From Chloroflexota bacterium (GTDB taxonomy: Bacteria; Chloroflexota; Anaerolineae; J036; Brachytrichaceae), in contig JANXLU010000085.1 in assembly GCA_025354985.1 (NCBI GenBank), positions 1-64,000 of the forward strand: a stretch of DNA of 64,000 nucleotides. Direction: 5' to 3'. This document shows positions 55,619-63,493 of the stretch, one piece after another (the stretch's first letter is position 1; each line of letters starts with the position of its first letter). The notes beneath the pieces are model-generated. The model worked only from the letters and a program-made list of their open reading frames with translations, was not told the DNA's origin and made no database searches. The translations under genes were made by a program, and so were the position numbers.

Positions 55619-55624
55619 ATTTTA
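55619..55624 (-). promoter_or_regulatory. -10-like element for mfd
   Basis: TAAAAT on the minus strand, 9 bases before the mfd ATG, with no Shine-Dalgarno sequence between. Confidence 0.4.
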
Positions 55625-55682
55625 AGGGATGATGGTCTACACTCGTTTCAAACCATTGGAATATGATTGCAAGATGGACGGC

Positions 55683-56693
55683 TCAATCATCCGCGTGGAT
55701 GGTCTTTCTCCGGACCTTCAAGATTGCAATTTTGGTCGCATGATTAAAGGGAGCCGGGTCGGTCACTGGTGAACCCGCGATCGTTGGCGGATAGCCGGTG
55801 CAGTCGTCGGGCACTGCTATGGTGCCGTCTACGGTCAAATAACCATCTGAGCAAAGATTATCCAAATCCGCCATAAATTCGGCACCACTTACGAATAGCG
55901 CGTTGTTAATAACGATCATACTGCCTTGATCAGTAACAAGTGGGCGCACTTTGTTTATTAGCCTGCCGAAGTTGTGTTCGGTATCGACGCGACCCTTACT
56001 GGTTGCCGAGTAGAACGGAGGGTCCAGGATGACAGTATCAAACCGCTCCTTGTCGCGAACTAACTGGCTCATGTGGGGCCAAAAATCATTTGCCAAGAAA
56101 TCCACCTTGCGAATCGCATATCGATTGGCACCGTATGACATGCGTCCGAGTGCTAGAAAGCGCGGATTGATGTCTGCATTTAGCACCCTAATGGCGCCCC
56201 CAGCTTTCGCAGAAACACCCAGGCTGCATGTATACGCGAACGTATTCAGGACGGATTGGCCAAGCATATTTGCCCGCAGCCATGTTCGCAAGTTTCGCGT
56301 ATCAAGGTAGAGGCTTGTATCCTGGTTTAATTGGAGGTTGATCGCGTAAGTGACATCGCCTTCACTGACGCGCGTCTCCAACGCGCTGCCAGCCATTGGT
56401 GTGCCTGCGCGTTCCATTTCGGACGCGCTGTTTCGTTTCTTCCACAGCACGTTTGTCACCCACGGCATTGACTGAAGCAGATAATCGGTGAGGTCGTGTT
56501 GTTGCGAGGGACTAACGGAATCATGGGCATAGTCATGAATAACAGCCGTGCGGCCATACACCTCAATCGACAGGGCAGGGTAGCCTTCAAGAAAGCCATT
56601 GAACAACCGGAACGCCGTGGTGTGCGGTTCGGAAAGCAAGGTCTGGCGGTGGAGAACCGCCAGGCTTATGCGACCAAATAACGTCTCATCCAT
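55683..56693 (-). CDS. Class I SAM-dependent methyltransferase (RlmI-like)
   Basis: Predicted RNA methyltransferase of 336 residues. The SAM-binding strand region is QSVLNTFAYTCSLGVSAKAGGA near 155-175, the acidic residue follows in VLNADINPR, and the catalytic loop is TVILDPPFYS near 225, a form seen in RlmI/RlmK-type rRNA cytosine or guanine methyltransferases. The N-terminal 110 residues resemble the RlmI-type region before the Rossmann domain, but I see no clear PUA domain. The start at 56693 overlaps the kinase-like gene by 8 bases (ATGGATGA). An ATG at 56711 is possible. Confidence 0.78.
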   Translation of the reverse strand: MDETLFGRISLAVLHRQTLLSEPHTTAFRLFNGFLEGYPALSIEVYGRTAVIHDYAHDSVSPSQQHDLTDYLLQSMPWVTNVLWKKRNSASEMERAGTPMAGSALETRVSEGDVTYAINLQLNQDTSLYLDTRNLRTWLRANMLGQSVLNTFAYTCSLGVSAKAGGAIRVLNADINPRFLALGRMSYGANRYAIRKVDFLANDFWPHMSQLVRDKERFDTVILDPPFYSATSKGRVDTEHNFGRLINKVRPLVTDQGSMIVINNALFVSGAEFMADLDNLCSDGYLTVDGTIAVPDDCTGYPPTIAGSPVTDPAPFNHATKIAILKVRRKTIHADD

Positions 56694-57795
56694 GTGCGCC
56701 CCGGTCAACAAATTCGCAATACTTTTCCAGAAGGCAGAGCTGGTTTAACGCACGATCCCTGTTGTGGTGTTCATACCGGCAGCCGTAGTAGCGGTCATTG
56801 TCAAAGTAATCTGTCATAAATCGTACGGCCTGCATCAAGATCATGTATTTACCGGCAAACGGAATAAGTTCGATTTCGCTGGGTTTTAGGTGCGCTGTAA
56901 AGCCGCGTAAATATCCTCTGAGAACGGCACGGTAGTAGTCTTGACGGATGCAAATGCTTTCCAGTTTCACGTGGTTTTCATCCACAGGACATAGATAAGT
57001 TCTCATCATATCCCCCACATCACTCACGATTGTTCCCGGCATAACGGTATCCAAATCTATGACGCATATGCCGGCCGCTGTGTGGCTATGAAACAGCACA
57101 TTGCTGATTTTCGTGTCATGATGCATCAATCGAACTGGCAAACGTCCTTGCTTAACCTCCTGAGCGAACCGGCTCGCAATATGGAAGTGGTTGCGGAGCG
57201 ATGCAATTGCTTCGAATTGTTCCGAGACACGCTTCACATTACCAGTTTCCACGCTTCGTTCAAATGCATTAATGCGCATATTGAGATCGTGAAAATGCGG
57301 AATTGAAGGCGTGATCTTGTCGGCCGAAACGTATTCGAGCAGGCGGCCAAAGACGCCGAATTGGCACGCCGCTTCCTCAGCTCTTTCGGGTGAGTCCGCA
57401 AATATTTGGGATTTGCTGTGAGGTATGAATTCGAACATTCTCCAAAATCCCGAACCGGTTTGAATCATCGTGCTTCCGTAGCTGCTTCGCACTGCAGCAG
57501 GCAGAATGTAAGCGGGATTGCGAGCTATGATCGCCTCGACAACCGCAGTTAGGTTCCGATCAAGGATAGTTGGGTTGGGAAAAACATTCGTGTTAATCCG
57601 TTGCAGCACAAATGCCGGACTCTCCCCGGGAAGACTAAGAACCACGGTTGTGTTTATCAGTCCATGCCCATAATCGCGGGGTTGGTAATCCGGACCAACG
57701 TTAAATGCGTCCAGAACTTCGGCCAGACCATCGTATGCAGGAACGCCTTCCAATACGCTATATGGTGAGGTATTTTGCTCGGCCAGGTCAGGCAT
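56686..57795 (-). CDS. Phosphotransferase similar to N-acetylhexosamine 1-kinase
   Basis: Aminoglycoside-phosphotransferase-fold protein of 369 residues. It has the pattern of the NahK-like group: YGHGLINTTVVL near 42, LQRINTNVFPNPTILDRN near 63, the catalytic loop RLMHHDTKISNVLFH with Asp and Asn, and VIDLDTVMPG then DVGDMMR for metal binding. Members phosphorylate N-acetylhexosamines at C1, but other sugars or small molecules are possible. The start overlaps the molybdenum hydroxylase stop by 8 bases (ATGCCTGA), and the stop overlaps the methyltransferase start. These three unrelated functions share one message. Confidence 0.8.
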   Translation of the reverse strand: MPDLAEQNTSPYSVLEGVPAYDGLAEVLDAFNVGPDYQPRDYGHGLINTTVVLSLPGESPAFVLQRINTNVFPNPTILDRNLTAVVEAIIARNPAYILPAAVRSSYGSTMIQTGSGFWRMFEFIPHSKSQIFADSPERAEEAACQFGVFGRLLEYVSADKITPSIPHFHDLNMRINAFERSVETGNVKRVSEQFEAIASLRNHFHIASRFAQEVKQGRLPVRLMHHDTKISNVLFHSHTAAGICVIDLDTVMPGTIVSDVGDMMRTYLCPVDENHVKLESICIRQDYYRAVLRGYLRGFTAHLKPSEIELIPFAGKYMILMQAVRFMTDYFDNDRYYGCRYEHHNRDRALNQLCLLEKYCEFVDRGAHG

Positions 57796-60094
57796 CTTTT
57801 TGTGAACTATTAATTGCGCGCCATATTCGCTCTGGCTTTAGCGGAATGTCAATATGAGTAATGCCAAATGGTGACAGCGCGTCGAGCACGGCATTTGCTA
57901 TGGCGGGCGTAGACCCTATGGTTGCCGCTTCACCAATTCCCTTGACCCCGAGTGGATTAAGGGGTGTGCGCGTCTCGGTTTGTGCAAGAATAAATTGCGG
58001 AAAGTAGGATGCCTTTGGCATCGCATAGTCCATCATCGTACCGGTCATGAGTTGACCATCGTCGCCGTAAACCGCTTCTTCATATAGCGCCTGGCCGATT
58101 CCTTGGGCGATTCCACCATGAATTTGACCCGCCGCGAGTTTTGGACTGATCCTCGGGCCACAATCGTCAACGCTGAAATACTCACGAATGAATACACTGC
58201 CCGTTTCTCTATCAACATCAACCACGGCAATGTGGTTGCCGAAAGGATAAACCAACTCGGGTGGTTTGAAATAGTCGGTGTATTCCAGTCCGGGATCGAT
58301 ATCGTCAGGGAGCTCATCCGAATAGGCTTTTTCGGCGATTTGAGCCAGCGACAATGCCTTCATCGGGCTGCCCTTTACAAAATATTTTCCATCTGCAAAT
58401 ACGACATCTGTTGCGTCCGCTTCAAGAATGTGGGCGGCAATTTTTAGGGCCTTTGAGCGAATGTGTCGGCTCGCGCGCAACAGACTGCTGCCACCAACGA
58501 CAATACTTCTGCTGCCCATCGTGCCGTTTCCCATAGGGGTGTTTCCAGTATCGCCGTGGCGAACTTGGATCCGATCGAAGTCAACGCCGAGTTCGTCTGC
58601 AACGATTTGAGCAAACGTGGTTGCTCCGCCCTGACCATGGGGACTAACGCCAGTTGTAACTGTGACGGTACCAGACGGCTCAACACGTATTTGGGCGCTG
58701 TCAAACGGGCCAAAGCCGCACATTTCAACATAGCTGGCTACACCAATGCCCATAAGGAGACGGCCGCCATCGGAGCGTCTGTTGGCTTGCTCCACACGTA
58801 GACCGGCATAGTTGCTCAAGGACAGTGCAGTGTCCAGATTGCGCTCATAATCCCCGCTATCGTAGACTTTTCCGGTAGGCGTGGCATATGGAAACGCGGA
58901 TGGCGGGATGTAATTTCTGCGACGAACTTCGGCGGGATCAATGCGAAGTTGTCTTGCGACCAAATCCATTAATCTCTCAAGGTAGTACGCGGCTTCAGGA
59001 CGTCCGGCACCCCGGTAAGCAGCCACCGGAGTCGTGTTTGTGTAAACACAATTTGCCGCTATTTCAATATCTGTCACGGCGTATGTTCCCACACCCATCA
59101 ACAGCGTGAGGTCCGGGATGTCACTGGCAACCGGATACGCGCCAATGTCACCATAAATGGTCATGCGCAGACCGGTTACCACGCCCCGCGCATCCACGGC
59201 CGCCGACACATCAGCAACCTGAGCTCGCCCGTGGGTGGTCGCAAGTCCATGCTCGCTGCGATCCTCGATCCACTTGATGGGTGCGCACAATTTCTGTGAC
59301 ACAAGCGCCACAACCGCATCTTCAGGATATAGACCTATCTTTACGCCGAAACCACCCCCGACATCCGGAGTGACCACCCGAACGGAATTTTCAGGTATAG
59401 AGAGCATCTTCGCGACGTCGCGGCGAATCCAGTGGGGAGCCTGGGTACTGGTCCAGATCGTGAGACCACCGCTTATTAGATCAGGCTGGGCAATCGTTCC
59501 ACGCGTCTCCATGGGCATTCCAAGCAGTCGCTGATTTACCATCCGCTGGGAAATAGTGGCAAATGCGTTTGAAAAGGCTTTGTCGGGATCACCATGCTTC
59601 ACGGATTTCCGATGTTCGATGTTGTCGGGGGAACTTGGATGAACAATCGCGGCATTTGGTACAAGCGCTGCGAGAACACCAATTGTTGCAGGCAGCACCT
59701 CAAAGTCAACGTTGATTAATACCGCTGCATCCGCTGCGATCGAGGCCGAACGGGCAATGACGACTGCGAACGCCTCGCCCACGTGGCGCACTTCAGAAAT
59801 CGCAAGGGGCGGATGGGATTCAAGCCGCACTCCGTTGAGTTGCTTTCCCCAAGCCATGGCGCCAAGTTCATGTTGCAGATCTGCGCCGGTAAACACGGTC
59901 ACAACGCCATCCAAATTACGTGCAAAAGTTGAATCGATCGCAATAATCCTGGCGTGCGCGTGCGGACTGCGCACGAAATGTGCGTAGAGTTGGCCCGGAA
60001 TGTTGATGTTTGGTACAAAGTTTCCGCCGCCAACAATCAAGTGTGGATCTTCCTTACGCTTGACTTCGGCACCCATCATTTTGGCTGTAGGCAT
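57788..60094 (-). CDS. Molybdenum hydroxylase large subunit (xanthine dehydrogenase/form II CoxL family)
   Basis: Molybdopterin-cytosine-dinucleotide subunit of 768 residues. The N-terminal KRKEDPHLIVGGGNFVPN is typical of the CO/aldehyde dehydrogenase group. The active-site loop reads AYRGAGR, the form II signature, not the AYxCSFR of true CO dehydrogenase. GVKGIGEAATIG near the C-terminus carries the catalytic Glu. The Fe-S and FAD subunits are absent nearby. The upstream neighbour is divergent and the downstream ones are a kinase-like protein and a methyltransferase. The start ATG at 60094 has AAGGAG 11 bases upstream. The substrate is probably an aldehyde or N-heterocycle, but it is unknown. 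Confidence 0.88.
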   Translation of the reverse strand: MPTAKMMGAEVKRKEDPHLIVGGGNFVPNINIPGQLYAHFVRSPHAHARIIAIDSTFARNLDGVVTVFTGADLQHELGAMAWGKQLNGVRLESHPPLAISEVRHVGEAFAVVIARSASIAADAAVLINVDFEVLPATIGVLAALVPNAAIVHPSSPDNIEHRKSVKHGDPDKAFSNAFATISQRMVNQRLLGMPMETRGTIAQPDLISGGLTIWTSTQAPHWIRRDVAKMLSIPENSVRVVTPDVGGGFGVKIGLYPEDAVVALVSQKLCAPIKWIEDRSEHGLATTHGRAQVADVSAAVDARGVVTGLRMTIYGDIGAYPVASDIPDLTLLMGVGTYAVTDIEIAANCVYTNTTPVAAYRGAGRPEAAYYLERLMDLVARQLRIDPAEVRRRNYIPPSAFPYATPTGKVYDSGDYERNLDTALSLSNYAGLRVEQANRRSDGGRLLMGIGVASYVEMCGFGPFDSAQIRVEPSGTVTVTTGVSPHGQGGATTFAQIVADELGVDFDRIQVRHGDTGNTPMGNGTMGSRSIVVGGSSLLRASRHIRSKALKIAAHILEADATDVVFADGKYFVKGSPMKALSLAQIAEKAYSDELPDDIDPGLEYTDYFKPPELVYPFGNHIAVVDVDRETGSVFIREYFSVDDCGPRISPKLAAGQIHGGIAQGIGQALYEEAVYGDDGQLMTGTMMDYAMPKASYFPQFILAQTETRTPLNPLGVKGIGEAATIGSTPAIANAVLDALSPFGITHIDIPLKPERIWRAINSSQKDA

Positions 60095-60187
60095 GTTGTA
60101 AATTGCTCCTTTGCATGAACGAAACGCGGTTTGGCTGTATCGTAACAGACGTTGGAGCATCGGCCTACGACATTGTCACGATGCGTT

Positions 60188-60193
60188 TAAACT
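60188..60193 (+). promoter_or_regulatory. -10-like element for the glycosyltransferase at 60201
   Basis: TAAACT, 7 bases before the ATG, with no Shine-Dalgarno sequence. Confidence 0.35.
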
Positions 60194-60200
60194 GACGGGT

Positions 60201-62234
60201 ATGCGCAGTTCGCTCGGAATACTCGTGGTGTCAATCGTGGTGTATTTGACAATTGGGCTTTATGATCTGAGTCTCCCCGGTCTGCATTATGACGAAGCGG
60301 CTGACGCCGTGCCCGCCATGCAAATGATTCAGGGTGCGCACCCTAGCAGCATCAGCACCATAAATCTCTTCGGACGCGAATGGCCGTTAATGATGTTGCA
60401 CCACATTGGGCCGACAACAATCTACACGAGTTGGGTCGGTTTCCTCATCCTTGGTGTGTCAGTTGGAGCATTGCGAATCTCGCAGATGGCTGTCGGTACT
60501 ATTGCCTTGGTTCTATTATGGTGCCTGGCGCGGATTTGGTACGGATCTTTGGTGGCGGCACTCGCTGCCGCACTGTGCGCAACCAGCCCGGCCTTTATTT
60601 GGTGGAGCAGGGCGGGCGCAAATTGGACTATTCCACTACTTCCTCTTTCGTTAGCACTAATGATATGCCTTACCGCCTGGTGGCGATCACAGCGCTGGCA
60701 GTGGCTGGTCGTTACCGCAATTGTTTTTGGCGCGGGTGTAATGACCAAAATTCTGTTTATCTGGCTGGCGGCTCCGGTGGTTTTGACGGCACTTCTGGTC
60801 AAAACTCCCAAAGTATGGCTGCGGTCTCTGGCGCAGTTGGGAATTTCCAGGGTCTGCGCCGTGCTCATTGGTCTGTGTTTCGGGGCGTTTCCGCTGATCG
60901 TATACAACATCCCTTCTCTGGCCACGTTGCGATTTGTGATGTCCAATGCGCAATTGACAACAACATACGGTCACAATAATCTTGACTTTTTGACGAATAT
61001 ACGGACAGTTTTGATCGAGTGGTTTCACATGGTCGGAGGGGACACATTGTCATTTGAGGGGCCGCCTGGACTATGGCAGCTTGGAGCGATGGTCTGGCTG
61101 ATGATTCTGCTGGCTGGAGTGATTGAGCAGCAGAAGAAAACAAAGAGCGGACGGTCCCCTTCTGCCGTGTTCCTGGTCGCCTTACCAGTTGCCGTTCTGC
61201 CTATCAGCACAGTAAGCACCAGTAGTATTGGTGCAACGTATGTTTTCTTCCTGGTGCCATTTGCAATGCTGATGATTGCAAAGTATTGTGCCAGAGGGTT
61301 GCAAAAACGACCAGGTGGAATCAAGATATTTCGCACACTGGTTGGATTCTTGATTGCATTAGTTCTTATCAATCAGCTCGCAACCAATATCATGTTGCTG
61401 CAGTTTTTTGAGCAATCCGGCGGCAATCATCTGTGGTCAGATTCGATCGTTTCTTTAAGTTCATATTTGGCCGAAAGGCCCGCTGCTGGCAGGTTGATCG
61501 TATTGGATTGGGGCTTCAAACGAAACTTGGAATTGCTGACTGGTGACAAGGTAAACCCGGAAGAAATGTTTGGCTTTTCGCAAATTCCGGAGGCGAACTT
61601 TGAAGTGATTTGCAGTGATGCCCTACGGCAACCTAATGTGCGTTTTATCGCACACGCTCTCAGCAATGAAGTGTTTCGAGGCCGCCTGCAAATTTGCGAA
61701 CGCAATGCACAAAAGTTGGGCTTGCAATTTCAGAAAGATGCTGTATTTGTCCAGCGTGACGGCGCGGTTAACTCGGAACTCTACTCGGTGGTCAGTCCCG
61801 AGCCACTTCGTGCCATACCAGCCGACTATACGGCCAGGAACGCTACCATTGGAGACGGAGTCACATTGCTGGGTCATCACATGTCGGTGAACCATGCACT
61901 GGGCGAAATAACGCTTCGGCTGCTTTTCCGCGCGGACCAGGACAAATTGGTCGACGACACCCTGTTGATACACGTGATCAATGAGTCAACAGGCCAGCTT
62001 GTTCTTGCGGCAGACCAGAAGCCGCGCTATGGATATCACTCTTTTGATCAATGGTTGCGGGGAGAGCTGGTGGATGATATCCATTGGTTGGCCATGCCGC
62101 CGGATTTGCCATCCGGCACGTACCAAATACGAGTAGGTCGTTATGATGCCGCGACCGGAGTCAGACGGGCAATTGTTGATCCTCTGCAGGACTCCGCCGG
62201 CGACAGCTTGCGCATCGAAACCTTTCAATGGTAG
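60201..62234 (+). CDS. ArnT/PMT-like membrane glycosyltransferase
   Basis: Membrane protein of 677 residues with about 11-12 hydrophobic segments to residue 420 and a soluble tail of about 250 residues with a beta-rich end. The acidic pair is in LHYDEAADAVPAMQMIQG after the first segment, the GT-C/ArnT pattern. I use the ATG at 60201, since the upstream frame lies in the promoter region shared with the divergent molybdenum hydroxylase gene. It is most like the protein at 44640-46631 in length and layout. Monocistronic, with unknown acceptor. Confidence 0.75.
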   Translation: MRSSLGILVVSIVVYLTIGLYDLSLPGLHYDEAADAVPAMQMIQGAHPSSISTINLFGREWPLMMLHHIGPTTIYTSWVGFLILGVSVGALRISQMAVGTIALVLLWCLARIWYGSLVAALAAALCATSPAFIWWSRAGANWTIPLLPLSLALMICLTAWWRSQRWQWLVVTAIVFGAGVMTKILFIWLAAPVVLTALLVKTPKVWLRSLAQLGISRVCAVLIGLCFGAFPLIVYNIPSLATLRFVMSNAQLTTTYGHNNLDFLTNIRTVLIEWFHMVGGDTLSFEGPPGLWQLGAMVWLMILLAGVIEQQKKTKSGRSPSAVFLVALPVAVLPISTVSTSSIGATYVFFLVPFAMLMIAKYCARGLQKRPGGIKIFRTLVGFLIALVLINQLATNIMLLQFFEQSGGNHLWSDSIVSLSSYLAERPAAGRLIVLDWGFKRNLELLTGDKVNPEEMFGFSQIPEANFEVICSDALRQPNVRFIAHALSNEVFRGRLQICERNAQKLGLQFQKDAVFVQRDGAVNSELYSVVSPEPLRAIPADYTARNATIGDGVTLLGHHMSVNHALGEITLRLLFRADQDKLVDDTLLIHVINESTGQLVLAADQKPRYGYHSFDQWLRGELVDDIHWLAMPPDLPSGTYQIRVGRYDAATGVRRAIVDPLQDSAGDSLRIETFQW

Positions 62235-62270
62235 CCAGTTGGGTTCTAGTGACAAGCGCGACCGGGCGGA

Positions 62271-63485
62271 CTAAGATTTTCGAAGAATTGAAAATCCCAC
62301 GAGTAGGGCACCGCTTGCCAGTGCGATATGCGCAAGATTGAACACCGGCATGGCGCCAATTTGAATAAAGTTTAATACGCCACCAGCCACGAGGCGGTCC
62401 AATATGTTTGAAAGTAGCGCACCTAGCGCCACCGAGAGCCCGATTTTTTGGATTCGGGCTGCCGTGGTGGGCCCGGCTGAACTTGCAACTGCGAGAATTA
62501 TCAGAAGGCTCGCAAGTGTGGCGGCGAGCAATTCAACCAATACCGGCAAAACCGTGCCGAATACGGTGGAAGGCGCCGCCACATCCAGAACACCAATTCG
62601 AAGCAACCCACCCAAGAGTTGCCAAGGCGCCAGGCCGCGTATGATTATTTTTGACAACTGGTCTACAAAGAGGACGCCAAGGCCGATTGAAACCATGGGC
62701 CCGATAGCCAAAACTTTCGACAGCGCCCAATCACCATTGGCACTTCTCGTTGCCTGAGTTCTGGAGGATAAGCTCGCCCCTGTGAAGCGCGTTGTGCCTT
62801 GACCGGGCAGCTTATCAGTTGCAATGGTCATCCATTTTCCAAGCTCCACTTTGGCGCTCCATGATTCGGACAGGTTAATGGGTGTGAGCTTGGCGCCAAG
62901 CATCTTATCGTCGCCGATGCAGACCAGCCTGACGTCGTCTGCTTGCAAAAAATAGCTTGCGGCTTCAAACAGTTCAGCCGCGCCTACCGAGCTCACTTTG
63001 TCCAAATGATCCAGGGCGATTATGAGCAGGCGTCCGACGGCCCCGACCACATTTTGGGCCAACTTTGGAAACGAGTTGCGGAAGCGGTTTGCAAAATTCC
63101 CAATAAGAATTTCAGATGCCTCGGGGGATTCCAATTTTGCTGCTTGAACGGCGGTAAGCAACTCTCCCCGAAGAGATGCAATGACGCCTTGATCACGCGG
63201 AACCGCGTTTTCACTCAACTTGTCCAAAACAACGCTCAGCAGGTGTTGCCAGGGCAGGAGGTATCCTGGCAACTCAGTTGCGTCGATCAGAACTACCATG
63301 CAGGTTCGTCCACCTGGTGTGGAAACGGTGGAGGACGATAAATCCTTGATCAGGGTTGTCTTTCCACTGCCCCTCGGACCAAACAACCCAAGCCAGGGCT
63401 TGCTCGCCGGGGATTCGAGATCACACGCCAGCAAAAGCTCGTTGCGCGCATTCTGTTGGTCTGTCGTTAGCCGTGAAGGTGACAT
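62271..63485 (-). CDS. KAP-like P-loop NTPase fused to an LspA-like (signal peptidase II) domain
   Basis: 404-residue fusion in the position where lspA usually follows ileS. Residues 1-220 are a P-loop NTPase with Walker A GPRGSGKT (36-43), Walker B LLIIALDHLDK (153-163, DH rather than DE) and FLQADDVRLVCIGDD (180-193), resembling KAP-family NTPases. Residues 258-402 have four hydrophobic segments in the LspA pattern: VDQLSK (274-279), SNILDRL (359-365), and PVFNLAHIALASG (380-392). Signal peptidase II needs two Asp. The first is present (Asp363), but the FNxAD Asp is His386 here, and the conserved NxGAAF segment is unrecognisable. It may be a pseudo-peptidase or a divergent enzyme. It starts 8 bases after ileS. 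Confidence 0.78.
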   Translation of the reverse strand: MSPSRLTTDQQNARNELLLACDLESPASKPWLGLFGPRGSGKTTLIKDLSSSTVSTPGGRTCMVVLIDATELPGYLLPWQHLLSVVLDKLSENAVPRDQGVIASLRGELLTAVQAAKLESPEASEILIGNFANRFRNSFPKLAQNVVGAVGRLLIIALDHLDKVSSVGAAELFEAASYFLQADDVRLVCIGDDKMLGAKLTPINLSESWSAKVELGKWMTIATDKLPGQGTTRFTGASLSSRTQATRSANGDWALSKVLAIGPMVSIGLGVLFVDQLSKIIIRGLAPWQLLGGLLRIGVLDVAAPSTVFGTVLPVLVELLAATLASLLIILAVASSAGPTTAARIQKIGLSVALGALLSNILDRLVAGGVLNFIQIGAMPVFNLAHIALASGALLVGFSILRKS

Positions 63486-63493
63486 TGATGCCG

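Noticed and set aside
57788-60094. Aerobic CO dehydrogenase CoxL
   Set aside because: The active-site loop is AYRGAGR, the form II type, not AYxCSFR, and no coxM or coxS is adjacent.
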